64,000 nt of DNA from Lachnoclostridium edouardi (GTDB taxonomy: Bacteria; Bacillota; Clostridia; Lachnospirales; Lachnospiraceae), in the NCBI RefSeq assembly GCF_900240245.1, contig NZ_OESQ01000001.1:3124678-3188677 (forward strand), read 5' to 3'. Under the pieces are notes generated by a model. The model was not told the DNA's origin and ran no database searches. It saw only the letters and a program-made list of their open reading frames with translations. Of the stretch, positions 25,432 to 34,056 are shown piece by piece; positions within the stretch are counted from its first letter, which is position 1; each line of letters begins with the position of its first letter. The translations under genes and the position numbers were made by a program.

Positions 25432-26280
25432 ATGAAAAGTTCTGAAATTATAAAAGAAATCCGCTCCTACCTGAATTTAAGTCAAAGGGAATTCGCTGAT
25501 GTACTAGGCGTAAGTTTTGCAACTGTCAACCGCTGGGAAAAGGGGCGCTGCCAGCCATCGCAAATCGCAGTAAACGCCATCAAAAATTTATGTGCGGATA
25601 ATAAAATTGATTTTTCTCAATTTGAGGGAAACCATATGATTAGAACTAATGAAATTATTACTCTTTATCATGGCTCAAAGTCAGGAATTCGCGGGGCCAT
25701 TGCCCCTACAAGCCGGGAACGCTGCGATTTTGGAAAAGGCTTTTATATGGGAACCCATGAAGATCAGCCCCTTACTTTAATTTGTAATTTTCCTGACGCC
25801 AGAATATATACATTAAGTGTTGATCTATCCAATCTGAAAATTCTGGATATAGAGGTGGGATTAGACTGGGCGTTACTAATCGCGTATAATCGTGGCAAAA
25901 TGGAGTCTGTGAAACATTCAGGGCTCTATAATCGTTTTGCAAATTTAAGTAAAGAGTATGATATAATTGTTGGATATATTGCTAATGACAGAATGTTTGT
26001 CGTTTTGGACCGTTTTTTTAATGGAGAAATTACTGATATGGCGCTTATTAACAGTCTTTCGGCCTTAAACCTTGGCAAGCAATATGTTGCCCTAACAGAG
26101 AAGGCTTGTAAAAACATAACAATCATTGATGAGAAAGAGCTTAATCAGCCTGAGCGTGGTAAAATAAAGCAGGAAAGTGAAGCCAACCGTTCTAAGGGCA
26201 TTGCAATTGCAGATGAAATTTGCCGGAAATTTCGCCGTGAGGGACGATTTTTTGATGAAATATTAAAGGCAGGTGAATAA
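25432..26280 (+). CDS. HTH-XRE domain fused to a DUF3990 ADP-ribosyltransferase-like toxin
   Basis: A 282-residue fusion. Residues 5-58 are an XRE-type helix-turn-helix (SQREFADVLGVSFATVNRWEKGR). Residues about 75-215 are DUF3990: LYHGSKSGIRG (78-88), FGKGFYMGTHEDQP (103-116) and later strands match the ADP-ribosyltransferase fold, with LYHGS as the NAD-binding start. Such domains occur as toxins in toxin-antitoxin pairs and next to small partner genes. The fused HTH suggests autoregulation. A 144-residue protein is encoded 1 base after the stop and is the probable partner. The AAGGGGG site precedes the ATG. Activity is not proven from sequence. Confidence 0.8.
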   Translation: MKSSEIIKEIRSYLNLSQREFADVLGVSFATVNRWEKGRCQPSQIAVNAIKNLCADNKIDFSQFEGNHMIRTNEIITLYHGSKSGIRGAIAPTSRERCDFGKGFYMGTHEDQPLTLICNFPDARIYTLSVDLSNLKILDIEVGLDWALLIAYNRGKMESVKHSGLYNRFANLSKEYDIIVGYIANDRMFVVLDRFFNGEITDMALINSLSALNLGKQYVALTEKACKNITIIDEKELNQPERGKIKQESEANRSKGIAIADEICRKFRREGRFFDEILKAGE

Positions 26281-26281
26281 A

Positions 26282-26716
26282 ATGGATAATTTTACTCTTG
26301 AAAAACGTCAGCTTTGTGATATACAGGGACGATTATTTGAACTTGCTTTAAAAAATAAATTAGATTGTCCGTTATTTATAGAATCATTTATGAACAGTAA
26401 AACTGCCGCTGCTCTGGATGATGTTTATGACCGGCTGCAATGGGCAGGGGAGGAATATATTCTTGAGGAACTAAATGATGAGGTTCACGGGCTTAAAAAG
26501 GCTGGCACAACTTATTCTTTGGATGTAATGTATTGGATAGGATATACTTACCGCTATTGGCATTACTACACAGGGGAGCATAGTCGTGAAATATATAAAA
26601 TTGCCGATGCAAAAACCATGAGCGAGTGCTGGCTTGGCTTCCATACTTTTGACGTTGAAATGGCTGTTGACGACTTAAAAGAGATTTACAGACAAAAACA
26701 TTCCCCTGATAAATAA
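26282..26716 (+). CDS. Partner of the DUF3990 protein (possible antitoxin)
   Basis: A 144-residue protein predicted to be mostly helical, with LFELALKNKLDCPLFIESFM near 18-37 and LDDVYDRLQWAGEEYILEEL near 44-63. I do not recognise a named domain. Position and tight spacing (stop of the toxin-like gene, one base, then ATG 26282; an in-frame GTG at 26273 would overlap it) suggest co-translation. Homologues next to DUF3990 genes in Firmicutes are commonly seen, so a neutralising or delivery role is inferred. A terminator follows at 26728. Confidence 0.65.
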   Translation: MDNFTLEKRQLCDIQGRLFELALKNKLDCPLFIESFMNSKTAAALDDVYDRLQWAGEEYILEELNDEVHGLKKAGTTYSLDVMYWIGYTYRYWHYYTGEHSREIYKIADAKTMSECWLGFHTFDVEMAVDDLKEIYRQKHSPDK

Positions 26717-26727
26717 TATATTTGCTG

Positions 26728-26771
26728 AAAAAGCTGCTTGCGCCTCCTGGGTAGAGGAATAAGCAGCTTTT
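26728..26771 (+). terminator. Intrinsic terminator after the toxin-like unit
   Basis: AAAAAGCTGCTT (26728-26739) pairs with AAGCAGCTTTT (26761-26771); an inner CCTC/GAGG stem is included. Confidence 0.85.
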
Positions 26772-26861
26772 ATATTCTATTATTTTATTTTTGTTTAAAG
26801 ATAAAAATAATAATTATTGATATTTATATAGTATTGTGGTAAATTAATTAAATCATAATAT

Positions 26862-26877
26862 CTACTATATATTGTGT
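26862..26877. promoter_or_regulatory. NrdR box-like site before nrdA
   Basis: CTACTATATATTGTGT matches 14 of 16 positions of the NrdR box consensus (acaCwAtATaTwGtgt as I recall it). It overlaps the likely -10 region (TAATAT, 26856-26861) and start site. Only a half-site is visible upstream near 26829-26838, so a clear second box is missing. Confidence 0.5.
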
Positions 26878-26927
26878 TTTAAATGATGATTTACTCTATA
26901 CATAGTATGATGGATGGGAGAAATGGA

Positions 26928-29183
26928 ATGACAGTTCAGGAATTGGCAGACAGAATTGGTGAAACTAATGATACAAAAGAAAGGCTTTTCAATTGTCTGA
27001 AAGAGATTTGTCAGGACTTTCCGGAGAAGGAATATTCAATGGAAATTCTTGGGAAAAGGTTTTTAGGATTTCAAAAGGATAAAATGACAGAGAATGAAAA
27101 ATTAGCGGCTTTAGTGAGAGCAGCAGTGGAAATGACGTCAAAGGAAGGGCCTAAATGGGAGAATATAGGGGCCAGACTTCATTATTTTAAATTTTCTCTG
27201 AATCTGGAAAAACAGATGAGTAAGCTGAAAATCCACAGCTTTTATGAAAAAATTGTTTATTTAACAGAAAAACAACTGTATGGGGATTACATTTTAAAGA
27301 GTTATTCTAAAGCTGAGTTAGAACAGGCAGAGGAGTTTATAGATGAAAGGAGAAATAAGCTGTTTAATTTTTCCGGCCTGGATCTTTTGCTGTCCAGATA
27401 TGTAATCTGCAGCTATGACAGAAAGCCTCTGGAAACCCCTCAGGAAATGTATTTAGGTATTGCCCTTCATCTGGCGTTAAAGGAGAAGGGAGACAGAATG
27501 TTGTGGGTAAAAAGGTTTTACCAGATGTTAAGCTGCCTGGAGATCACTATGGCTACCCCTACCTTGTCAAATGCCAGAAAGCCTTTTCATCAGCTGTCCA
27601 GCTGTTTTATTGATGTGATGCCTGACAGCTTGGAAGGAATTTACAGAACCATAGATAACTTTGCCAAAGTCAGCAAAATGGGCGGAGGAATGGGGATTTA
27701 TACGGGAAAGGTAAGAGCGGCAGGAAGCAGCATCCGAGGTTTTCTGGGAGCCGCAGGAGGAGTGATCCGGTGGATAAGGCTTATTAACGATACTGCAGTG
27801 GCCGTGGACCAGCTGGGGATGCGCCAGGGAGCGGCAGCTGTATATTTGGACATATGGCACAAGGACCTGCCGGAATTTCTTCAGCTGAGAACCAATAACG
27901 GAGATGAGAGAATGAAGGCCCACGACATATTTCCGGCTTTGTGTATTCCTGATTTGTTCTGGAAAATGGCGGAGAAGGATTTAAACCAGGAATGGCATTT
28001 ATTCTGCCCTCACGAAATTATGGAGGCAAAGGGCTACTGCCTGGAGGACTGCTATGGAAAGCTGTGGGAGAAGCGATACATGGAATGTGTAGAGGATAAA
28101 AACCTTTCCAGAAGAACCTTAATTATAAAAGATTTGGTGAGAATGATTTTAAAATCAGCTGTGGAAACAGGCACGCCTTTTATATTTAATAGAGATCTTG
28201 TAAATAAGGGAAATCCCAACAGCCACAAGGGCATGATTTACTGCTCTAATCTTTGTACGGAAATTGCCCAGAATATGAGCCCTATGGAAACCAGGGAAGA
28301 GAAAACTGTGGAGGTAGACGGGGAAACCTTAGTTGTTACCTCTGTGGCTGCAGGGGATTTTGTAGTCTGCAATTTGGCAAGTATTTCTCTGGGAAATATT
28401 GATTTAAAAGGAAACCGTTTAGAGGAGGTTACAGCCTGGGCTGTGAGGGCTTTGGACAATGTAATTGATTTGAATTTTTATCCTCTGCCTTACGCTAAAA
28501 TTACCAGCTGTAAATACAGAAGTATTGGGCTGGGAGTCAGCGGTTATCACCACATGCTAGCCAAAGAAGGGATACCCTGGGAGTCAGAAGATCATCTTCG
28601 CCTTGCAGACCAGGTGTTCCAGCGAATTAATTATGCCGCTATTGAGGCCAGCAGCGATTTAGGGGCAGAAAAAGGCAGCTATGAGTATTTTACAGGCAGC
28701 GGATGGGAGACAGGACAATATTTTGAGACCAGGAATTACACAGATTACAAGTGGATGAGACTGAGAGAAAAAGTAAAAAGCCAGGGCATGAGAAACGGCT
28801 GGCTGATAGCAGTGGCTCCCACCAGCAGCACCAGTATTTTGGCGGGAACTACAGCGGGAATTGACCCTGTAATGAAAAAATATTTTCTGGAAGAAAAAAA
28901 GCATATGATGCTTCCAAGAGTGGCCCCTCAGCTGACCGGAAAAACATATTGGCTGTATAAAGAGGCTCATACAATAGATCAGAAATATACAATTAAGGCT
29001 GCAGGAATCAGGCAAAGACATATTGACCAGGCCCAAAGCCTGAATTTGTATATTACTAACAGCTACACCATGCGTCAGGTTTTGGACTTATATTTAACAG
29101 CCTGGAGAGAGGGCGTAAAAACAATATATTACATCAGAAGCAAATCCCTGGAGGTAGAGGAGTGTGAAAGCTGTTCCTCCTAA
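26928..29183 (+). CDS. nrdA: Ribonucleoside-diphosphate reductase alpha subunit (class Ia type)
   Basis: A 751-residue catalytic subunit that reduces ribonucleotides to deoxyribonucleotides with its NrdB partner encoded 56 bases downstream. Visible: LSSCFIDVMPDS with the first active-site cysteine, the NLCTEI-type segment (YCSNLCTEIAQN) with the loop cysteine, VVCNLASISLG, and the C-terminal redox pair CESC in the last five residues. I place the start at ATG 26928 (GGGAG about 8 bases before); the in-frame ATG 26883 has no ribosome site and lies within a few bases of the likely transcription start. Control by NrdR is suggested by the site at 26862-26877. Confidence 0.93.
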   Translation: MTVQELADRIGETNDTKERLFNCLKEICQDFPEKEYSMEILGKRFLGFQKDKMTENEKLAALVRAAVEMTSKEGPKWENIGARLHYFKFSLNLEKQMSKLKIHSFYEKIVYLTEKQLYGDYILKSYSKAELEQAEEFIDERRNKLFNFSGLDLLLSRYVICSYDRKPLETPQEMYLGIALHLALKEKGDRMLWVKRFYQMLSCLEITMATPTLSNARKPFHQLSSCFIDVMPDSLEGIYRTIDNFAKVSKMGGGMGIYTGKVRAAGSSIRGFLGAAGGVIRWIRLINDTAVAVDQLGMRQGAAAVYLDIWHKDLPEFLQLRTNNGDERMKAHDIFPALCIPDLFWKMAEKDLNQEWHLFCPHEIMEAKGYCLEDCYGKLWEKRYMECVEDKNLSRRTLIIKDLVRMILKSAVETGTPFIFNRDLVNKGNPNSHKGMIYCSNLCTEIAQNMSPMETREEKTVEVDGETLVVTSVAAGDFVVCNLASISLGNIDLKGNRLEEVTAWAVRALDNVIDLNFYPLPYAKITSCKYRSIGLGVSGYHHMLAKEGIPWESEDHLRLADQVFQRINYAAIEASSDLGAEKGSYEYFTGSGWETGQYFETRNYTDYKWMRLREKVKSQGMRNGWLIAVAPTSSTSILAGTTAGIDPVMKKYFLEEKKHMMLPRVAPQLTGKTYWLYKEAHTIDQKYTIKAAGIRQRHIDQAQSLNLYITNSYTMRQVLDLYLTAWREGVKTIYYIRSKSLEVEECESCSS

Positions 29184-29245
29184 AGTAAATAAAGGGAAGG
29201 AAAGAGCAGGAAAAAGTAGGAAAAGCAGAAAAAGGAGACATGAAT

Positions 29246-30289
29246 ATGGCAGAATTAGTAAAGAAAAAGCTGTTTAATCCTCAAGGGGACACAGAGCCGG
29301 GGCAGAGAAGGATTATCAGGGGGAACACTACAAATTTAAATGATTTTAACAATATGAAATATAGCTGGGTCAGCAGCTGGTACCGTCAGGCTATGAATAA
29401 TTTCTGGATACCAGAAGAAATAAATATGAGCGCTGATGTGCTGGATTATCCTAAATTGTCTCAGGATGAAAGAAACGCATACAATAAAATTCTCAGTTTT
29501 CTGATTTTTCTGGATTCAATTCAGACGGCTAACCTGCCTTCTGTAGGCCAGTATGTAACGGCCAATGAAATAAACCTATGTCTTACAATCCAGGCTTTTC
29601 AGGAGGCTGTACACAGCCAAAGCTACAGCTATATGCTGGACACTATCTGCAGCCCTGTGGAGAGAACATCTATTTTATATCAGTGGAAGGACGATCCCCA
29701 TCTGCTGAAAAGAAATACATTTATTGGAGACTTATATAATGAATTCCAGAATAAGCAGGACGATCTTACATTTTTAAAGGTTTTGACAGCGAATTATATT
29801 TTGGAGGGCATATATTTTTACAGCGGCTTTATGTTTTTTTATAACCTGGGAAGAAATGGGAAGATGCCTGGCAGCGTTCAGGAAATCCGGTATATTAACA
29901 GAGATGAAAATACGCATTTGTGGCTGTTTGGAAAAATCTTTCAGGAGCTGAAAAAAGAAGAGCCTCAGCTATTTACAGAAAAAAATATAGATATGTTAAA
30001 GGCCATGGCAATAGAAGGCGTGAAGCAGGAGATTGCCTGGGGGCAGTATGTAATCGGAGATAAAATCCCTGGTCTTACCAGAAAAAACGTAGAAGATTAT
30101 ATATTATACCTGGGAAATCTTAGGTGGTCCTCCCTGGGCTTTGGCGTTTTATTTTCCGGCTATGAAAAAGAGCCGGAGGGCATGGAGTGGGTCAGCCAGT
30201 ATTCTAACGGGAATATGGTGAAAACAGATTTTTTTGAGGCCAGAAGCACGGCTTACGCAAAAAGTACTGCTTTAATAGATGATTTATAA
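29246..30289 (+). CDS. nrdB: Ribonucleoside-diphosphate reductase beta subunit
   Basis: A 347-residue radical-generating subunit. All metal ligands of the ferritin-like site are present: Asp in FLDSIQT, E-x2-H in EAVH, Glu in YILEGIY and E-x2-H in ENTH; the radical tyrosine is placed 4 residues after the first His (HSQSY). This indicates a standard metal/tyrosyl-radical enzyme rather than the Tyr-less types. AAGGAG at 29232-29237 fits ATG 29246 better than the ATG at 29240. It ends just before the AT-rich PadR promoter. Confidence 0.94.
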   Translation: MAELVKKKLFNPQGDTEPGQRRIIRGNTTNLNDFNNMKYSWVSSWYRQAMNNFWIPEEINMSADVLDYPKLSQDERNAYNKILSFLIFLDSIQTANLPSVGQYVTANEINLCLTIQAFQEAVHSQSYSYMLDTICSPVERTSILYQWKDDPHLLKRNTFIGDLYNEFQNKQDDLTFLKVLTANYILEGIYFYSGFMFFYNLGRNGKMPGSVQEIRYINRDENTHLWLFGKIFQELKKEEPQLFTEKNIDMLKAMAIEGVKQEIAWGQYVIGDKIPGLTRKNVEDYILYLGNLRWSSLGFGVLFSGYEKEPEGMEWVSQYSNGNMVKTDFFEARSTAYAKSTALIDDL

Positions 30290-30298
30290 TATATATTG

Positions 30299-30327
30299 TT
30301 GACAAGTACAATATTATATGTTATATA
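30299..30327 (+). promoter_or_regulatory. Promoter of the padR operon
   Basis: TTGACA (30299-30304), 17-base spacer, TATATA (30322-30327). Two palindromes overlap and follow it. Confidence 0.75.
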
Positions 30328-30362
30328 ATATATAAGGCTATATTATACATTGTATAATATAG
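30311..30362. promoter_or_regulatory. Double palindromic operator, probably for PadR
   Basis: First palindrome 30311-30331: ATATTATAT / ATATAATAT around GTT. Second 30338-30362: CTATATTATACA / TGTATAATATAG around one T, perfect over 12-base arms. Centres at 30321 and 30350 are 29 bases apart. The first covers the -10 and the second the early transcribed region. Confidence 0.7.
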
Positions 30363-30455
30363 TTTGAAAAAATATATTATAAATCAAAATACCTGTAATT
30401 AAATGAAGCAGCGCAGCCAGATTAAGGCTGCAATTAGGAAAGAAGGGAACAGCGG

Positions 30456-30773
30456 ATGATTTTTAACACAGGAGCAGCGCTTTTGGACGCCATTGTACTG
30501 GCGGCAGTGTCCAGAAATCAAAAAGGAACCTACGGATATAAAATTACTCAGGATGTGAGAGAGGTAATAGATATATCTGAATCCACACTTTATCCTGTTC
30601 TCAGGCGCCTGCTAAAAGAGGAGTGTCTGGAAATATATGACATGGCGGTGGACGGGAGAAACAGGAGATACTATAAGATAACGGAAAAGGGAAGAGTTCA
30701 GCTGAATCTTTATCAGGGTGAATGGACTATTTATTCTACTAAGATTTCAAAGATTCTGGAGGTGGCAAGTTAA
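30456..30773 (+). CDS. PadR family transcriptional regulator
   Basis: A 105-residue short PadR-type repressor (subfamily 2): winged helix with KGTYGYKITQDVREVIDISESTLYPVLRRLLKEECLEI forming the DNA-binding region, split here across residues 22-61, and YYKITEKGR near 76-84. It is the first gene of an operon with an HAAS-domain protein, a DUF4097 protein and a PspC-domain protein, the usual setting of such regulators in clostridia. The double palindrome upstream is its likely operator. The stop overlaps the next ATG by one base. Confidence 0.9.
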   Translation: MIFNTGAALLDAIVLAAVSRNQKGTYGYKITQDVREVIDISESTLYPVLRRLLKEECLEIYDMAVDGRNRRYYKITEKGRVQLNLYQGEWTIYSTKISKILEVAS

Positions 30774-31492
30774 TGAACAGAGATACATTTATGAAAGAAC
30801 TGGAATACCTGCTTCAGGATATGAATGAGGAGGAGAAGGAAGATGCTCTCCAGTACTACAAAGATTATCTGGACGAGGCAGGGCCGGAAAGAGAAGAGGC
30901 AGTGATAAAAGAATTTGGCAGTCCGGAGAGAATAGCTTCTATTATTCGCTCCTCTGTTGCAGGAAATATGGAAGAGGGCGGAGAATTTACAGAAACAGGA
31001 TACGGGGACGAAAGGTTTAGGGACCCTAATTATCAGGTTCAGAAAAAGTACGATCTGCCGGAAGAAAAAATGTTTTCACAGAAAAAAGAGGAAAAAAAGC
31101 AGCCCTGGACCAGCAGGCCTTTAATCGTTGCTCTGTGGATTATATTAATTATTGTGGCCGCCCCTATGATTTGGGCTTTAGGGACAGGGGCATTGGGAAC
31201 TATATTCAGCATTATTGTAGCAATATTTGTGGTGTTTGCAGGCCTCGGCATCCTGGCGGCGGCATTTATGCTGGGAGGACTGGCAGCTTTTGTGGCAGGT
31301 ATGATCTGGCTGTTTCAAAGTATTGGCTCAGGGCTGATCTGCATAGGAGCAGGACTTTTTATGATGGGCATGGGAGTAATTTTATTCCTGGTTGCAATTT
31401 GGTTTTACGGCACAGTGGTACCCTGGGCGTTTCACAAGGCGGGAGACTGGTGCGACAAAATATTTCATAAGAAAGAGAGGAAGACTGTATGA
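30773..31492 (+). CDS. HAAS/DUF1700 domain membrane protein
   Basis: A 239-residue membrane protein. The N-terminal 60 residues (MKELEYLLQDMNEEEKEDALQYYKDYLDEA, given here as positions 6-35) match the HAAS/DUF1700 helical domain that is usually paired with PadR regulators. Residues about 115-235 hold four or five hydrophobic segments. Such proteins are thought to sense membrane state and to act with the adjacent PadR and DUF4097 products. It is translationally coupled on both sides (one-base overlap with padR, ATGA overlap with the next gene). Confidence 0.85.
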   Translation: MNRDTFMKELEYLLQDMNEEEKEDALQYYKDYLDEAGPEREEAVIKEFGSPERIASIIRSSVAGNMEEGGEFTETGYGDERFRDPNYQVQKKYDLPEEKMFSQKKEEKKQPWTSRPLIVALWIILIIVAAPMIWALGTGALGTIFSIIVAIFVVFAGLGILAAAFMLGGLAAFVAGMIWLFQSIGSGLICIGAGLFMMGMGVILFLVAIWFYGTVVPWAFHKAGDWCDKIFHKKERKTV

Positions 31493-32313
31493 AGAAATTT
31501 ACAAAGGTTTCCCTGATAGCCGCGGTGGTATGTATGGCTGCAGGAACGGCAGCAATTACAGTTGGGGCGGCAATGGACGATCAGTTTACCAGAAGATTTT
31601 CTTATGTAAAAGAAGAAATTTATAATGAGGTTACAGGCAGAAGCCATCATGTAAGACCGTCCAAAAAGACAATGAGATATGAAGTGACAGAGGATAAGGC
31701 AAAACTGGAGACGTCAGACACATTAAGCTTCTCCGGGATTAAAGAGCTGGATATTGAGGTGGACGGCGGCAGTGTAAATGTAATTCAGGGATTAGAAGGC
31801 AGTGATATTCAGGTACAGGTAACAGACGGAGAAAACAGAACAAAATGTTACGTAGAAGACGGAAATGAGCTGAAGATTCAAATGGAGAGAGGAAGCTCTG
31901 ATAGTGGAGCAAGAGAAATTACTGTCGCCATTCCAAAAGAAGTTAGTTTATTGAAAACCGGCGTGGAGGTTAAAAACGGCGGCGCTCAGATAGAAGGGCT
32001 GACAACAGGGGAGCTGGAATTAGACAGCTATTCTTCAGAGATTACCTTATCCAATGTTACGGCAGCCAGATCAGTGGAGGCAGAGGCTTTCCAGGGCAGC
32101 ATTACAGGACAGCTTTTGGGAAGCAAAAAAGATTTTTACTTTCAGGTAGAAATAGAAGACGGAACTATCGTTTTAGGCAGCGAGGTGCTGGAGGCGGGAA
32201 AGTATGAAGGCCATTTCAGCGGAGATGAGACTAAGACTTTAGGGGCCGGTCAGAAGGAAGCTGATCTGGACTGCCAAAGAGGAAGCATTGAGCTTACATT
32301 TTCACAGGATTAG
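31489..32313 (+). CDS. DUF4097 family exported protein
   Basis: A 274-residue protein with an N-terminal hydrophobic anchor (about 7-28) and a long right-handed beta-solenoid-like region typical of DUF4097 (IKELDIEVDGGSVNVIQG near 84-101, then repeating strands such as GELELDSYSSEITLSNVTA). The family is a frequent partner of PadR/HAAS genes and is linked to envelope stress responses. The start overlaps the preceding gene by 4 bases. The precise function is unknown. Confidence 0.82.
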   Translation: MKKFTKVSLIAAVVCMAAGTAAITVGAAMDDQFTRRFSYVKEEIYNEVTGRSHHVRPSKKTMRYEVTEDKAKLETSDTLSFSGIKELDIEVDGGSVNVIQGLEGSDIQVQVTDGENRTKCYVEDGNELKIQMERGSSDSGAREITVAIPKEVSLLKTGVEVKNGGAQIEGLTTGELELDSYSSEITLSNVTAARSVEAEAFQGSITGQLLGSKKDFYFQVEIEDGTIVLGSEVLEAGKYEGHFSGDETKTLGAGQKEADLDCQRGSIELTFSQD

Positions 32314-32342
32314 AAACAGGCAAGCACAAAGGAGAGACAAAA

Positions 32343-32525
32343 ATGAATAAAAGATTATACCGTTCAGAGAGAAACAGAATGTTGGCCGGCGTATGCGGAG
32401 GAATCGGAGAATATTTTAATATAGACCCTACGATTATCAGACTGGTTTGGGTAGTTCTGTCTGTGGGAGGTCCGGGACTGATTGCATATGTAATCGCCAT
32501 GATTATTATACCAAAGGAATTTTAA
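32343..32525 (+). CDS. PspC-domain membrane protein
   Basis: A 60-residue protein consisting of a single PspC domain: RLYRSERNRMLAGVCGGIGE at 3-22, then YFNIDPTIIRLVWV and a hydrophobic helix. PspC proteins sit in the membrane and take part in phage-shock-type envelope stress responses. As last gene of the padR operon it supports an envelope-sensing role for the whole unit. Confidence 0.9.
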   Translation: MNKRLYRSERNRMLAGVCGGIGEYFNIDPTIIRLVWVVLSVGGPGLIAYVIAMIIIPKEF

Positions 32526-32610
32526 GGAAATAAAGATAGAAAATCAAGTATAGACGTATTTGTTCAGGGCATACTCTTAGTACCTTAAAGGAAAGGAGCG
32601 TGCCTTTTTT

Positions 32611-32829
32611 ATGGCAGAAAAAAAGAAAAAGAAGGAAGGCTTTGATCCAAGAGATTTAAAGCCGGAGGATATGTTAAAGTTTGAAATTGCAGAAGAGCTG
32701 GGACTGGCAGATAAGGTGATCAAAGGCGGATGGAGAAGCCTGACAGCAAAAGAAAGCGGAAGAATCGGCGGTTTAATTACTAAGAAAAAGCGGGAAATGA
32801 AACAGGCTGCTTTGGAAAACAAGGATTGA
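32611..32829 (+). CDS. Alpha/beta-type small acid-soluble spore protein
   Basis: A 72-residue Lys-rich protein. From residue 22 it follows the SASP pattern: MLKFEIAEELGLADKVIKGG, then WRSLTAKESGRIGGLITKKK, with the GRIGG block that binds DNA and the E-I/GPR protease site in the FEIAEEL region. The extra Lys-rich N-terminal 20 residues are usual for the Lachnospiraceae type. The strong site AAAGGAGCG precedes the ATG. It protects spore DNA; its presence shows that the organism sporulates or did so recently. Confidence 0.85.
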   Translation: MAEKKKKKEGFDPRDLKPEDMLKFEIAEELGLADKVIKGGWRSLTAKESGRIGGLITKKKREMKQAALENKD

Positions 32830-32854
32830 AAGAAAAGATAAAATCCCATATAAT
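32826..32854 (+). promoter_or_regulatory. Promoter of the cobalamin operon
   Basis: TTGAAA (32826-32831, overlapping the SASP stop codon), 17-base spacer, TATAAT (32849-32854). The leader to cbiD is only about 30 bases, too short for a cobalamin riboswitch. Confidence 0.65.
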
Positions 32855-32889
32855 AGACCCTAGAAAAACAGAAAGGGGCCGGACAGAGA

Positions 32890-34056
32890 ATGGGAGAAAA
32901 ATTAAGAAGCGGTTTTACAACAGGTACATGTGCGGCGGCGGCGGGAAAGTCTGCTGCCGCGATTCTCTGTTCCCGGCAGATTATGTCCTGGGTGCAGGTT
33001 AAGACGGCTGACGGGACAAATGTAAATATGGAGCTGGTTCAGGTAAAGCAGGAAGAGAATAAGGTATACTGCGCTGTAAAAAAGGACGCAGGGGACGACC
33101 CGGATATTACAAACGGAGCTTTGATTGGGGCGTGGGCAGAATGGATCAGTGAAGAAGAGGCAAAGAAGGCTTATAAAAAATGCTACATAAAACATACAAA
33201 GACAAAGGGCGTGATTTGTCTGGCCGGGGGAGAAGGCGTTGGAACAGCCACTAAAAAAGGTTTATCCTGCCCTGTGGGGATGCCGGCTATTAATCCTGTT
33301 CCCAGAGAAAATATATTTACTCATGTGGAGGAGGTAAAAAACAGGTGGAACATAACCAGGCCTATAAAAATTACTATTGTAGTTCCCAAAGGGCGGCGGC
33401 TGGCGGAAAAAACCTTTAATCCCAGGCTTGGGATCATAGGGGGAATTTCTATTTTAGGAACTACGGGGATTGTAAAGCCAATGAGCGAGGACGCTTTAAT
33501 TTCCTCTATCTGCCTGGAAATTCATCAAAAGGCTGCAGAAGGGCTGGAGAAAATGATTTTAACACCGGGAAATTACGGGGAGCGTTTTTTAAAGGAGGAG
33601 CTTCTTATTTCTCTGGAAAACGCTGTAAGATGCAGCAATTACGTGGAAAAATCAGTAAAGGCTATGGCCGGAGAAGGATTTAAAAAAGGATTATTTGCAG
33701 GCCACGTGGGAAAGCTGATTAAGGTAGCCGGGGGCGCAGGCAATACCCACTCTAAATATGGGGACAGAAGAATGGAAATTCTTTGCCAGTGCGCCAGAAA
33801 GTGCTGGGAAGGTCCGGAGGCTTTTCCCCCTGAGCTGGAACAGCAGATTTTAGAATCCAACACCACAGAGGAAGCGGCAGAATATTTGAACCAGGCGGGA
33901 ATATACAGAAAAACAGGAGATGTAGCTGCCCTTCAAATCAGAGAGCAGATTTTAAATTGGACTGACGGAAGACTGTGCATGACTGTGGTCTTATTTTCCC
34001 AGGAAAAAGGCATTATGGGAATTGCAGGAGACATTTATGAATATAGGGGTTATTAG
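32890..34056 (+). CDS. cbiD: Cobalt-precorrin-5B C1-methyltransferase
   Basis: A 388-residue CbiD enzyme of the anaerobic cobalamin pathway; it methylates C1 of the corrin ring with SAM. The N-terminal LRSGFTTGTCAAAAGKSA (5-22) is the family hallmark, and GEGVGTATKKGL (about 114-125), PAINPVPR and GGISILGTTGIV are also conserved. First gene of a twelve-gene operon; the start codon has a GGGGCCGGACAGAG leader rather than a strong Shine-Dalgarno. Its 3' end overlaps the cbiG start by 20 bases. Confidence 0.95.
   Translation: MGEKLRSGFTTGTCAAAAGKSAAAILCSRQIMSWVQVKTADGTNVNMELVQVKQEENKVYCAVKKDAGDDPDITNGALIGAWAEWISEEEAKKAYKKCYIKHTKTKGVICLAGGEGVGTATKKGLSCPVGMPAINPVPRENIFTHVEEVKNRWNITRPIKITIVVPKGRRLAEKTFNPRLGIIGGISILGTTGIVKPMSEDALISSICLEIHQKAAEGLEKMILTPGNYGERFLKEELLISLENAVRCSNYVEKSVKAMAGEGFKKGLFAGHVGKLIKVAGGAGNTHSKYGDRRMEILCQCARKCWEGPEAFPPELEQQILESNTTEEAAEYLNQAGIYRKTGDVAALQIREQILNWTDGRLCMTVVLFSQEKGIMGIAGDIYEYRGY

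Noticed and set aside
26282-26716. DUF3791 antitoxin for the DUF3990 partner
   Set aside because: The protein is about twice the length of DUF3791 proteins and I could not see their motif; left as unknown partner.
30290-30455. Replication origin-like AT-rich region
   Set aside because: The AT-rich palindromes fit a promoter with operators; no DnaA box cluster is seen.
32830-32889. Cobalamin riboswitch before cbiD
   Set aside because: Only about 30 transcribed bases precede the gene and none of the B12 box sequence is present.
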